Origin: Proteromonas lacertae
Taxonomy: Eukaryota > Sar > Bigyra > Opalinata > Proteromonadidae
NCBI GenBank assembly: GCA_002245135.1
Contig: NGBS01001162.1
Coordinates: forward strand, 186,001-250,000
Reading direction: 5' to 3'
Length of the DNA: 64,000 nt
Shown here one piece after another: positions 40,728 through 52,162 of this stretch (position 1 is the stretch's first letter; the number at the start of each line of letters is the position of its first letter). A model generated the notes under the pieces. The model saw only the letters and a program-made list of their open reading frames with translations, made no database searches and had not been told where the DNA came from. The position numbers were made by a program, and so were the translations under genes.

Positions 40728-43700
40728 ATGCAAGAAGGTTCTAATAGAATTTTGAATTACAGAAAAGAAAAATGTAGCTTTGTGAAGGTATACTTATACA
40801 ATAACGTAATTAGAATGATCAATTTGTGTCTATAATAGATGCTCATACTATAAATGGTAAGAAAGTGGAAAAATACTTAGAAATTCTGAGAAATGTGAAG
40901 CTTACATCTAATTACTTATATTCATATGATAATATCAGTGTTATTGACAATAAAATTAGGTTAGAAATGAAATATTATAAAGAAAGAAGTCTGGATATTG
41001 TATTGCCAAATATAGATGATATATATGCTGTCATGAAAAAAATAATAAAAGCAATATACAGCATGAATTGCAATGAAAGTATTTGTGGAAATTTAAAACC
41101 ATCAAACATTTTTATTGATGATTATGGAAATCCTGTTATAAGTGATTATAGTCAATATTTACTAAATGGTAAAAACAGTGAGACATATAATTTCAATTAC
41201 TTTTTTACCCCTGAGCAATTTCAGTGCAAAGAAATAACTGATAAAAGCGATGTATATTTATGTGGTTTGATGATTTATTATATTCTTACAAAAGGTGAAT
41301 ATTTATTTAATAAAGTTGGAATTAGTGATTTAATAAGAGAAATGCAAGATATTAATTCTGTAATTGATAAATCGAAATTGTCTGAAAGATATAAATACTT
41401 ACTTAAGGAAATATTACAATATAATGAAAATAATAGAAGTAATATAACATTAATAATTTCAATTTCTTATCCAGAGAATATATTAAAACTTAAATTAGAA
41501 ACAATTATAAGTATCTGGGTTTTTTATGATAATTATGATTTAAAAGAAAGAGCAATTAATGCGATAATAATGGATGATTGTATAGAATATTTATATATTT
41601 TAACGTATAGCAATAATACAAGAAATAAAACATGAATTTAAGAATAATATTAATGATCCTATTATGTTTGACATAATATTTAACATATGTTTGGTAAATC
41701 AAGATTTTAAAACAGAGTTAATTATAGATTTGACTAATGTTGGTGTATTATTATATAATAGAATGGTTGAGAAAATATATAAAATACTTAAAGAGAAGAA
41801 TAAAAATAAAAAGATTAATAAGAATAAGATAATAGTTGAGAAAAGAAAAGATAAAGTATATATTGATTTGAAAAGCACTATTATTGCGTTGAGATGTATT
41901 AATGATAATCATTCTATTGTATTAAGAGGTATTATATTAATCATTTTATGTTTCATACATTATAGATTCTCATTTTGAGAATGATAGAATAGTGATGCTA
42001 TTGAAATCATATCCACTTGTTAAGAAAGTTACATTCTATCATATAGCAGAAACTCATTTATCACCTTTTGAAATGAAAATGGATTTAGACACAATAGAAA
42101 TAGTTGGTATTTTTTCAGTTATATTTATTCTTTTAGATTTATTCAGAACGGCATATAGATTTCCAGATATAATTAATAAAATTATGGAGAATAACTCATA
42201 TAATGAATCTATATCTTTTTTAGGTCATACATTTGTTAGTAATCCAAAAGTTTATTATGTACAAACAAGTATTACTATATTCGACGCATTGAAACGTTTA
42301 GAAAATATAAAACAATTTGTTATTAGATCTAATTGTGATAATCATTTGGAATATGTAAAAGATTATAGGAATTTAAGTTCATTAGGTTTAGAATATGCAG
42401 ATGAAGACTATATCAACAATCTATCAATATCACATACAGAACAGTATTTAGAATCATTTAAGAAGTTTTTATTACATTTATCAAATTTAAATAAACTAAA
42501 ATCATTGAATTTGAAGGGATGTTGTCTATCTAATGAAGATGTCCTTTATATATTATCACAACAATTAAAAACACTTCCTAATTTATCATCATTTAAATTA
42601 GATTCTATTGATAAGAAAGGATATAATAAAATACATCCTAATAACTTAAGTTTATTAGTTGATTCATTATTAACAATTACTACTTTGAAAGCTGTAACAT
42701 TATTAGCAATACCTGAAGATAACAATGTGATTATCAGATTAGTTGATAATATTTCAAGATTAAGCCAATTAGAGAATTTAGAGTTTATCTGTATTTCTTA
42801 TTGTAGTTATATTTTGAATAGTTCCAAATCCTAATAATGATGTTATAAATAGCTTATTCAACAATTCAACTTATTTAAATCAACTAAAGTCATTATTAAT
42901 TCATTATCCACAGATTATGCCTAATCCAAAAAGAAACTATTCAGATGAATGTAATAATTTAACAAATTTGAAACATTTGAAGTTGAAAGGTGGAAAAGAT
43001 ATTCCATTCTTTTTAAAGAGTATGATGAATGTGAATTGGAAATATTTAGAAGAATTATCCTTATCTTCAGAGAGTATTATATACACTGTAATTGTTATTG
43101 TTATTATATAATAGATATAGAGTTACTGAGTTTATTACCCAGTGTTTATTATACAATAACACAATTAAAATCATTATCAATTGAAGTTAATAATGAAAAT
43201 GATGAGATGATTAATCACAACATATGTGATGGTATATCTCAACTAAGTAACTTAGAAGAATTAGATTTATCCAAGCTGAATATTGATGAAGAATATTTGA
43301 TAAACAATTTCAAATATTTCAATAAAATGAAAGTATTAAGATTAAAATGTGTTAATCCATCCAATTCTGAGTTATTTATTAAACATATGAAGAATTTAAC
43401 CAATTTAGTTGAGTTATCATTAGAATATATTTCTGAAACTGTTTATATGAACAAATTATTTTTAAGATATTTACCAAATCTTCAATTCTTATTAATTGAT
43501 GATATAGATCAAATGATCTGTATATTATTTGTTTATATATTGTGATAGATATATTAAAATCATTCGAATTAATTGAAGAAGAGAAAAAAAGTTATAGTAA
43601 AAGATCAATAGATGATATTTTATTATTACCAAATAGTATATTAAATATCTTTAAATTTTCGAAACGGCATTACTGTGGTATAAGTGAAGTAATTGAAGAT

Positions 43701-44502
43701 GTAAGATATCTATGTGAATTATCACTTTGTAATTTAGAATCATATCATTTTGATATACATTATAAATCAATATCAAACATGTCAGTAAAAGGAAATCCTC
43801 TTTGGTGTTTGTTTAGAATATTTAATTTTCTTAAAAACAATGGTTATGGTATGAATTTATCTGAAGAAGTGGAAAGTTTTGTTTATTTTATGGAATTAGA
43901 AAAAATGATTAAAGAAATGAAGAAAACAAATATTGATCCTATTGTTACTGAGCATGATTGTATGGTTATACAGTTGAAAATTATTTTAAATAACATAAAG
44001 AATGATAGAAGTTTATTTTGTTTTAGAAATAGACAATATGATAATCTTACTAATTATTTCAAGAATTTTGTTGATGAGAAAATATCTAATTTAAGAAAAC
44101 ATGATTATTATTTAAATATAAATCAAACTTATTGCAGAGATGATGGTTTGAAATATATTTGTGGATTTTCCAACAGATTTAGTAATTTATTATGTTTATC
44201 TCTTTACGACAATTTAATTACTTCAAATGGAATGAAGTATCTTACATCAATACTTTGTTATATGCCAAAATTAACATATCTCAATTTAGAAAGTATGAAT
44301 AAATATAATATAGATTTATATATTTATTATTATAGAAAATAAAGTGGATAATAATGGTGCTGGTTATTTGGCTTTTCATTTGTATGAAATTAAAGAATTA
44401 GCTGTGTTGAATGTTGTTGATAATGAAATAAATGCAATTGGGATAGGATATTTAAAATTTTATTTAGATCATTATTATATGAATATAACTCTCTTATTTT
44501 AA
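40728..44502 (+). CDS. Pseudokinase-leucine-rich-repeat protein
   Basis: Eight exons (40728-40787, 40814-41579, 41611-41928, 41966-42790, 42822-43073, 43115-43519, 43549-44292, 44336-44502) encode 1,178 aa with correct phase throughout. Residues about 20-260 resemble a protein kinase C-lobe: ICGNLKPSNIFI replaces the catalytic HRDLKPEN, ISDYSQYL stands for DFG, and FTPEQF with DKSDVYLCGLMIYYILTKG matches the APE and DVWS regions. The catalytic Asp is Asn/Gly and no glycine loop or VAIK lysine is obvious, so it is probably a pseudokinase. From about residue 330 the sequence is leucine-rich repeats of variable length (L..L..L.L....N). LRR-pseudokinases act as scaffolds; that is inference. The gene is divergent from the giant AAA+ gene, with 146 nt between start codons. 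Confidence 0.75.
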
Positions 44503-44663
44503 TTTTGTTTTATTGATAATTGAAAGAATGAAAATTTAAAATAATATATCCGTTTTGCTCAAATCAAGTTTTTTGTGATTAAAAAAAGATAGAATTTCTC
44601 TTAAATTAATGATAGATTATAGTTTAATTTATTATTAAAGTCGTTATAATATACTATCCTACA

Positions 44664-45662
44664 ATGTTGAGCAATTATTTATCAAAATCATGGAAGGTTT
44701 GCATTGTAGTTGTGTTTATATTTATGGATAATGTTATGTCTAAAAGTAAAAAAGAAAACGAAAATGATGTTGATATTTTGTTACCTCTTCCTCCTGTGAA
44801 TAGAACTTTTTTACGTCATTCTCAAACTTATAGATTCACTCATGGTATAATATGTATATATTAAGTTATATAGACGTTGATGCATCTTATAATGTACTTT
44901 TAGATGTAATAATGTTAGTAATTTCATTTTGGATATTTATATCAATCATATTTTGTAGATTCAATAAGTAACTATTGTGTTATATGTTTATTATATAGGA
45001 ATATATCAAATTACTTGGCAATTACACCAAGAAATATGTTTGAAAAAGAAGTTTTAACAAAATATGAGTATAATTGTTTACTTTATATCTTATAAAATAG
45101 TGTATATCCTCCATCAGTTAATGGTACATCGAGTATATTAGATATCGATCATATATTGATGTTATATTATCATATACCTCCTCATTCCCAAGTTTTGCCA
45201 TTTAATTTGATATATAAAGCATCTGAAGATGGATATGCATTAATGACACTTTATAATAAATGTAAGAATTTGCAATGTAGTTGTATGTTAATTATTAAAA
45301 CAGAAGAACATGTTATTATTGGTGCTTATTTATCTGAACCTCCTTCTGTAGGAAATGGATTTAAAGGAGATGTATAATATTATGTTATTATTATCATTAT
45401 ATATTTATAGGGAACAACATTTCTATTTCGTTTTACTGAGACTGATATAGAATGTTATTATTGGCAACATACCAATAGATATTTTGGTAATTATTCCAAG
45501 AATGTACTTGGAATAGGAAGTGAAGGAGGTTATGGAATTAGACTTGACGATACTTTACTGAATGGAATAACAGAGCATTGTAATACTTTTAATAACCCAC
45601 CATTAGTAAAAAGTGAACATTTTTCCTGCTTAGAAGTTGAGGTATGGGGAATGCATTGGTGA
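44664..45662 (+). CDS. TLDc-domain protein with N-terminal hydrophobic segments
   Basis: Five exons (44664-44844, 44874-44967, 44999-45067, 45101-45371, 45411-45662) encode 288 aa. From about residue 125 the TLDc domain is clear: LPFNLIYKASEDGYALMTLY, then IIKTEEHVIIGAYLSEPP, FLFRFTETDIECYYWQ, YFGNY...LGIGSEGGYGIRLDDTLLNGITEHCNTFNNPPL and SCLEVEVWGM at the C-terminus. TLDc proteins (OXR1, NCOA7, TLDC2) bind and regulate the vacuolar ATPase and protect against oxidative stress. Here a hydrophobic segment near residues 10-22 (WKVCIVVVFIFM) and a stronger one (LLDVIMLVISFWIFISIIFC) precede the domain, so the protein may be membrane-anchored, which is unusual. I considered the second segment as an unspliced intron, but removing it creates a stop, so it is coding. 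Confidence 0.87.
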
Positions 45663-45803
45663 TTAAGTTGTTCATCATAGATTTTATTAATTTAATGTTT
45701 TTTAATTGTTTTTAATTGAGAAATAATATTATGTATTATCATTTGTCCTAATTGTAATTTAAAAAAACAAAAACTAACTACAAAAAAAAGAAAAGAAAGT
45801 AAA

Positions 45804-47838
45804 TTATAAATTATATTTTGGAATTGAAATATTCCACGATTCTCTTTCATGTGGAGGTATATATGGAATTCCTAAAGTTCTAAAAATCTCTTCTTCACTA
45901 TTGCACTGAACACTTTCACCTGATTGAACATGTTCTCTTCCTAGGAATATAGCTTGAGTCAAACTCTGATCATTTAAAGACCAACCCTTTCTTCTTGCAT
46001 ATAATCTCATTGAACGATTGAAATTATCAGATCCTGTAAAATATAATACTGCAAAAGCATATTGATTGATTGGATATATTTTTATATCAATTCTCCTGCA
46101 TATTTTATACTTTTCATCATCTAATAATTTGCAAATACCCATATAACTATTCATTTTATTATTTCCACTATTATGTGGCATAGAGAGATGAGCTTGTAAA
46201 AAACCTAAGCATGTTAATTTTTCTATTAATGGGTATATAATATTACATTCTCCATTTGATGTTGTTATTAATACATCTACATCTCCACACATTGCTTTAC
46301 CTCTTCTATAACTTCCACAAGCAGTTACTACTACATCATTTGAAATAGTCTTTGCTATTTTCTCAACAAACTTTTCAATTTCACATGCTTCTTCTCTTGG
46401 CATTTTTTGATTAATATCTTTATAATATTTCACACCAATTCTCTGTTGTTCTGTTAGATTATCAAATTCTTTCTTTTCTATATCTTCAATTGTTCTATAT
46501 CCTTTAGAATATAAATCTTGAGCTGTTTTACATCCTACACCCCAAATATTCATAAACTGTAATAGAGTTTTAACATGAGGATCACTTGTTAAATTTTCTG
46601 TTCTTGTGCACTTACCATCTGTTAAAATTTCATTTATTTTGCTTAATATTTTATCTCCTATGCCTTTTATTGATTTTGCTTCATTTATTGAGTTTATCTT
46701 TTTAGGATGATTCTTTAACGCATAGACAGCTTTCTTATAAGCAAAAGATCTCCAATTGTCTTTCAATGCTTGTATATATTTCTACTAATGGCTCTAAATG
46801 ACAAGTCTATTTAAATAATAATTATATATATATATATATATATACTATATGTTCATTATGATTGATATAGAAATCAGAATTTGGATCACTTGAATTATCA
46901 TTTAATGATTGTAAAGAGTTAATAGGATTTGCTGATAAAGAAAAAGATGGCTGTGATAAAATTAGATTATTTTGTTTATTTTCTGTAGATGTAATAAATG
47001 ATATAGGATTTTGTGATAATGATTTGTTATTATTCTCTTTTGGGGGAAATAAATCAATATCTTTACTTCCTGATATTATTTGTGAAAAAAATGACTTTCC
47101 TTCCCTTTCAACACTAGGAACTTCTGTTGTATTTTCTACATCTGATAGTGTTTGAGATTTTGAACTTCCATTACTATCTGAATATGTTGAAACAATAGAA
47201 GATGCTCTACTTGTTGAAGATGGAACAAATGGTGATGAATTAATATCATTTTCACTTTTTATTGAATGGGTTTGAGATATTGGAGTTGATAATATGCTAG
47301 TTTCATTACTGAATATACTTTCTGCTTCATTTTCTTTAGGTGATTCATCGTTAGATTTAGAATGTGAAAATGAAACTGATGTAGATGGAGCAGATTTTGG
47401 TATATCTTCAATATGGATTGGTTGTGATTGATATAAATATAAATTCTCATTTACACGGGATTTTGTTTTAAGACATTCTAAAATCCACTTAAAAATTACT
47501 ACTTTGTAAGAATCACTTTCAAAATTGTTTCCTAATATTGAACAAAGTTTAGAGAAGGATAATGTATTATCTACAATCTATGAATGATATTATTATTGAA
47601 TTAATTATACTACATGAGTTACTTCTGAGTTTAACTGATTTGAAACTTTACCTCCACCTGACACTATTTTTTTAGACCATAATTTAATTTGAAGTTTACT
47701 TATTTGACTTCCCTGTGGTAAGATATAGACATTTATATTCTCAAAGATGTTATTCAGGGTTGATATATTATTTTTTGACTTTTTTGTACTAGCTCTTTTT
47801 TGTTGATCTACGCCATTCTTTCTCTTAGAGGGTTTCAT
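45804..47838 (-). CDS. Family X DNA polymerase (Pol lambda-like) with BRCT; apparent +1 frame break
   Basis: Exons 47838-47611, 47577-46846 and 46806-45804 give about 653 aa if one extra base near 46773 is skipped. Residues about 25-125 form a BRCT domain (VYILPQGSQISKLQIKLW, EVTHVIVDN, YKVVIFKWILECLK), followed by ~200 residues of Ser/Asn-rich linker. Then come the 8-kDa domain (IKGIGDKILSKINEIL), the second HhH (IWGVGCKTAQDLY), and the palm with the catalytic pair GSYRRGKAMCGDVDVL and third Asp in RRIDIKIYP. YFTGSDNFNRSMR and YIPPHERE are typical of Pol lambda/mu/TdT. Role: gap filling in end joining and base excision repair. The BRCT and YFTGS favour Pol lambda or a common ancestor of Pol lambda/mu. 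The frame break lies in the 8-kDa helix that starts LEPLVEIY and continues QALKDNWRSFAYKKA. Confidence 0.9.
46773..46773 (-). other. Apparent extra base (frameshift) in polymerase X gene
   Basis: On the minus strand the frame encoding HLEPLVEIY must lose one A to continue as QALKDNWRSFAYKKA. Together they match the expected start of the Pol X 8-kDa domain (L..L..IY......W R..AY.KA). Extending the preceding intron to the next AG avoids the break but deletes this helix. Assembly error in an AT repeat, mutation or programmed frameshift are all possible. Confidence 0.75.
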
Positions 47839-48064
47839 TCAAATCTACCAATAAATTTGAGTAAATATGTCTGATAATAGTTCAAATATGTTTAAAATCA
47901 ATATTTTTATATAAAAATTCACTGATAACTTGCTATGTGGGTATTTAAAAAGAAAGAAAATATAACTGTCAAATTCAATTTGTAGTCCTTTCCTACTGAA
48001 ATTACTTTATCATTAGAAACATCAGAAAAACAATAAAATTATAAATAAACTATTGTATATACAA

Positions 48065-48611
48065 TTACTTAAATTTTATATAACATAAATCACTAATATC
48101 TACTATATCAGTATTATCATCAATAAATCTAATTCTTATTCTTCTATCACATACAAAACTCATAACTTCTACAGGATAATTGTTCTTTTTACAATAAAAA
48201 GTACTGCCAATGATAATTTCATCTTCTCTTTCTATTTGTAATATGTCTAATAAATAAAAAGGTTGAGGTAGTATACAACCTTTTTGTGTTTGTACTGGTA
48301 GTAATGGAGGTTGTTGTTTATTTATATACTTATTTATTCTGTATTTCTTCTTTCTTTTATCAGAATCTGAACTTGAACTAGAAGTTGAAGTTGAATCTGA
48401 ACTACTACTACTCTTCTTCTTCTTTTTAATTCTGTATTTCTTCTTAAGTTTATCAGAATCTGAATCTGAGCTAGAACTTGAGTCTGAACTACTCTTCTTA
48501 TATTTTTTAACTTTCTTTATTCTATATTTTTTCTTTGGATTATCAGAACCAGAGCTTGAGCCTGAATCAGAATCAGAACTAGAATCGGAAGTATCTTTTT
48601 TCTTACTATTT
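48065..48611 (-). CDS. Ser/Lys-rich repeat protein with C-terminal Tudor-like domain (5' end unresolved)
   Basis: The visible coding body (about 180 aa) begins after a likely splice acceptor at 48612-48613; the first exon could not be joined in phase. A candidate N-terminus, MQFLASKKGKG, lies just upstream (about 48687-48691) but does not join in frame. The protein has three near-identical modules of a Ser/Asp run followed by KKKYRIKK (or RINK), then a ~70-residue domain: IIIGSTFYCKKNNYPVEVMSF, RRIRIRFIDDNTDIVDISDLCYI. The pattern (GS...C....YP.EV..........I.F.D....V....L) resembles Tudor or Agenet folds that bind methylated Lys/Arg. Nuclear chromatin or RNA-processing function is a guess. 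A frameshift at the 5' end is a possible cause of the missing start. Confidence 0.5.
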
Positions 48612-48981
48612 CTAATGTAACAAAAGATAAAAATAATACTAATATCCACTTTTTAAAAATCCTTTACCTTTCTTAGAGGCAAGAAATTGCATTTATTGAA
48701 AAAACTTGAAAATATTCAAACATTTTAATTGTCCTGTAATACTGTGATTTATTGTATAAGAAACAATCAGGTTGAAACTATATATTATATATACTTAGTT
48801 ATCTCCTCTAATGTAGTTATTATTTATGTTTTATAGCAAATAATTACAATATAGAAGTATACAAAAAGAATCTCTAAGTTTTTCTTTTTATTTTAGCATT
48901 TCTTTAAGAGTAAAGATTTTTCTTAAGTTTGATTTACTGTAAAAATCAACAAAAACAAAACAGAATGAAGAATATTATCAA
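48612..48981. other. AT-rich intergenic stretch with unresolved 5' exon
   Basis: About 370 bp between the Tudor-like gene body and the sulfatase 3' end. It contains the probable first exon and promoter of the Tudor-like gene near 48660-48730. I see no RNA gene or repeat beyond simple AT runs. Confidence 0.45.
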
Positions 48982-50701
48982 TTAATTCTTCTTATTCTTA
49001 TTCTTATTATCAGGAGACCAAGGTTCCCATATACCATCATGCTTACTTGGATCACTATCAGGATCTTTGACATTATATTGAGAAGGAACAATATGAGGAA
49101 GTTCATCTATACATCTCTCCAATATAGTTTTAACAACATCAACATGTTCTAAAGCAACATTCTTTCTTTCAGTTGGATCAGCAGTTACATTATATAATCT
49201 TACTCCTTCATATAAATCAGTGTTGTTATTAATATTCAATTTATTTAATAATCCTTTAACTTCTTCATCTTCAATTTGAACACCATGTTTCTCACCTTTT
49301 TCAATTCCTTCTTCAGTAACCCATTCATTAAATGGACCAGCAAAACCAGCAATTAATTTCCACTCATTTAATCTGTAAATACAAGCAGGACTTACTTCTT
49401 CCATTGTTCCTTTATCTAATGTATGACTTAAGATATTATGAACAATCTATTAAATATATTGAATATTATTTATATTTATATATACATGATTTCTAGGTGA
49501 TGGTTTATTATTTATCAATGAATCAGACATATCCACACCATCTAATTTAAATGTACCATTTGTACTAACATTACAAAATGACGCTATTGTTGGCAACCAA
49601 TCAACTGCATGCATTAATCCATTATATACTTCACCTTTATGTGGTAAATCACTTTTCCATAATAAACCAATTACTCTAATGCCACCTTCATAATGTGTTT
49701 TTTTACCACCTCTTAGTGGAGTATTTAATGCACCATATGAATAATCTGTACTAGTAATCATACCACCATTATCTGAAGAAAATATTAATATTGTATTATT
49801 CAATAAACCTCTATTAATTAATATATATTATGATTAATAATACTCTTGTTTTAATGTTTTGGTTATATTTCCGATTGATTCATCCATTACTGTCATCATT
49901 GCTGCATATTTTCTTCTTGGTTCATATGTTATATTCTTATACATGTTCACGTAATAATCTGGAGCTTCTAAAGGAGTATGAACACTTTGATATGGCAAAT
50001 AAATGAAAAATGGTTTGGATTTATCTCTCTTGTTTTTAATAATATCATTCACATGTTCTGTGAATAAATGAGTACCATATTTACCTTTATCTTCAAATGC
50101 ACATTTGCTGCAATCCTTACCACAGTTGGGATGACTTCCATTTCTTAAATCGAAACCATTACCAAAATAATGTGTGAAATATGTTTCACTTCCACATAAA
50201 TATCCATACCAAGTGTTAAAACCACGATAACTGGGTGTATGTTCCCATTTATAAAAACCTAAGTGCCATTTGCCTACCATATGGGTATCATATCCTCCTT
50301 TATTCATTACTTGAGCAATTGTTGTCTCATTTAATGGTACAGCGGCTTGAGCTCCTTCATGGATCCAGGAATCTTGTAATCCATATCTCATTGGATATCT
50401 TCCTGTCATAAATGCCTAAAAAAACATTATATATGCTTTATATCAATATTACATACAGCTCTGGTTGGAGAGCAAACAGACTGAACATAATAGTTGTCAA
50501 GAAGTATTCCTTCCTCTTTTAGCTTGTCTAAATTTGGTGTTTTGATTTTATTTTGATTTTTAAATCCCACATCCCAAAATCCCATATCATCAGCAACTAA
50601 TAAATTAGATCTCATACTTTCATACACATAAATATCACATTGGGTCTATTTTGCTGACATAATATTCCTGAAAACAACAGAAAAAATAATAAGCACTTCA
50701 T
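48982..50701 (-). CDS. Secreted or lysosomal sulfatase (arylsulfatase B-like)
   Basis: Five exons (50701-50626, 50596-50457, 50415-49844, 49810-49486, 49446-48982) encode 525 aa. A signal peptide (MKCLLFFLLFSGILC) is followed at once by QNRPNVIFMFADDMGFWDVGF, the metal-binding DD of sulfatases. The active-site motif CSPTRAAFMTGR has the Cys that is converted to formylglycine, followed by GYDTHMVGKWHLG and, in the middle, HTPLEAP and SSDNGG (metal ligands Asp-Asn). The later KTHYEGGIRV and DWLPTIAS fit arylsulfatase B/I. All catalytic residues are present. Substrates are sulfated polysaccharides or glycosaminoglycan-like chains; the exact one cannot be told. The C-terminal Asn/Lys run (NKNKNKKN) is a common end for the organism rather than a known signal. 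It should act in the secretory pathway, lysosome or outside the cell. Confidence 0.95.
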
Positions 50702-50889
50702 TAACCTGAAATGATTGAATTAATTTAAAAAGAAACACAATCTTCAACAAATTGTTTTGATAATTATTAAAATCTTTAATCGCATAAAAATGATGTTTAT
50801 GAGATGATAATATTATATTCTCTTTCTAATTAACATAACATAATTTAATATAATGAAATCTATCTTTAATTTATTAATATTATCTATAT

Positions 50890-52106
50890 TCATATTGTTG
50901 CTTGTAATTTACCAATTACAGGCAAAGGTGTATCACTGGCAGTTTTTACCAACAGTAAATCCTCTTCATTCTCTAAATTTAACATATTTTCTATAATCAT
51001 TATAACAATTATATATATACTTGGAGATAAATCAGATAGAGGTAGATCAAATGAATACAATGATATTCCAATAATAGAAATAATAAATCCAATCACATAA
51101 AACAGAGAAAATGGATTTTTATTATTCAAAATATCATACGAAAATGAAGTGTAAATAATTGTTGTTAATTGACTTAACTTCACATATACAGCATCAGTGT
51201 GTTTCAATAAATACTATAATAATATATCAATAATAATATATACCAAATAAAAGAGATAATAAAAGAACAAACATATTGCACATATTGAAAGTAATCTATA
51301 AAATGATTCATTCGTTTCATGTATCATTTGATCTGTTTCCATTAATAACGCTAATAATGAGTTAACTAAAGTACCACATACACCTAACATACCGTAATAC
51401 TCAGTAATATCGTGTAACTTCACAATGCCTTCTTGAGCCATTAATAATGCGACTTTTACCAATGAAGCAGATATGACTGATATAATACCTATTATACTAT
51501 CCTTATTATTAGGATCACCTTCCAGATTATTAATATCAACATTATTACCACTTCCATTGTTGAGTTCTACTAATACTGGGAATATTAAGCCAGATATGGT
51601 TATTATTATTAACAGCATATGCTTTCCTTTGAATCTAACACCCAAAGCCACAAATGCGAATATTATGCAAAATGGAACTGATGAGGTTTGACAGAGATAT
51701 AATGTGTTTGGACTTGCATATTGATATGATAGTAATAAGAAATATGTTGACATTACATCCAAAAAAGACAGAAAGAAATATTTCCAACAATTCACAGATA
51801 GGATAGCACCACTTGTAATGATTTTTGGAATCATAATAAAAGATAAAAGAACAAAAGTAGGAAGAATCTGTGTTGCTGGAGATGAAAACTATTACAAAAA
51901 TATTAGACAAATATCATACATTGTTATCAACCATAGTAGAATTTGCAACAGCTGATATTGTGTATATAATACAAGCGATCTAAAGATTAAAGTGTAGAAC
52001 ATACTTGGCCTATTAAAATGTTGTGAACAATCCATAAATAATGTTTTAGCTTCTCAATCCGAGGATCAGTTGGTTTAACTACTACAGATTCCTCTGTTTC
52101 TTCCAT
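50890..52106 (-). CDS. SLC35F-type solute carrier (drug/metabolite transporter superfamily)
   Basis: Four exons (52106-52005, 51979-51920, 51888-51244, 51213-50890) encode 376 aa. The protein is largely hydrophobic with around ten predicted TM helices, as expected for SLC35F1/F2/F6 carriers. The conserved block LDVMSTYFLLLSYQYASPNTLYLCQTSSVPF corresponds to DVEANYLVVKAYQYTSLTSVQLL. A hydrophilic loop (about 200-220, NNGSGNNVDINNLEGDPNN) lies between helices. The N-terminus (MEETEESVVVKPTDPRIEKLKHY) is cytosolic-type. Related carriers move nucleotide sugars, riboflavin or purine-related solutes; the substrate here is unknown. The ATG at 52106 is used because the next exon continues in frame with the same hydrophobic architecture. 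It is divergent from the PPR gene, with 56 nt between starts. Confidence 0.88.
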
Positions 52107-52162
52107 TTTTAAAAATTTTCTATAAAACAGTTTGACTCACTCAAGCCATCATTCTAAAAACA

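Noticed and set aside
44902-44957. Possible extra intron in the TLDc gene (GTAATAATG...TTTTGTAG)
   Set aside because: Its removal places an in-frame TAA directly after the junction, and the segment reads as a normal transmembrane helix.
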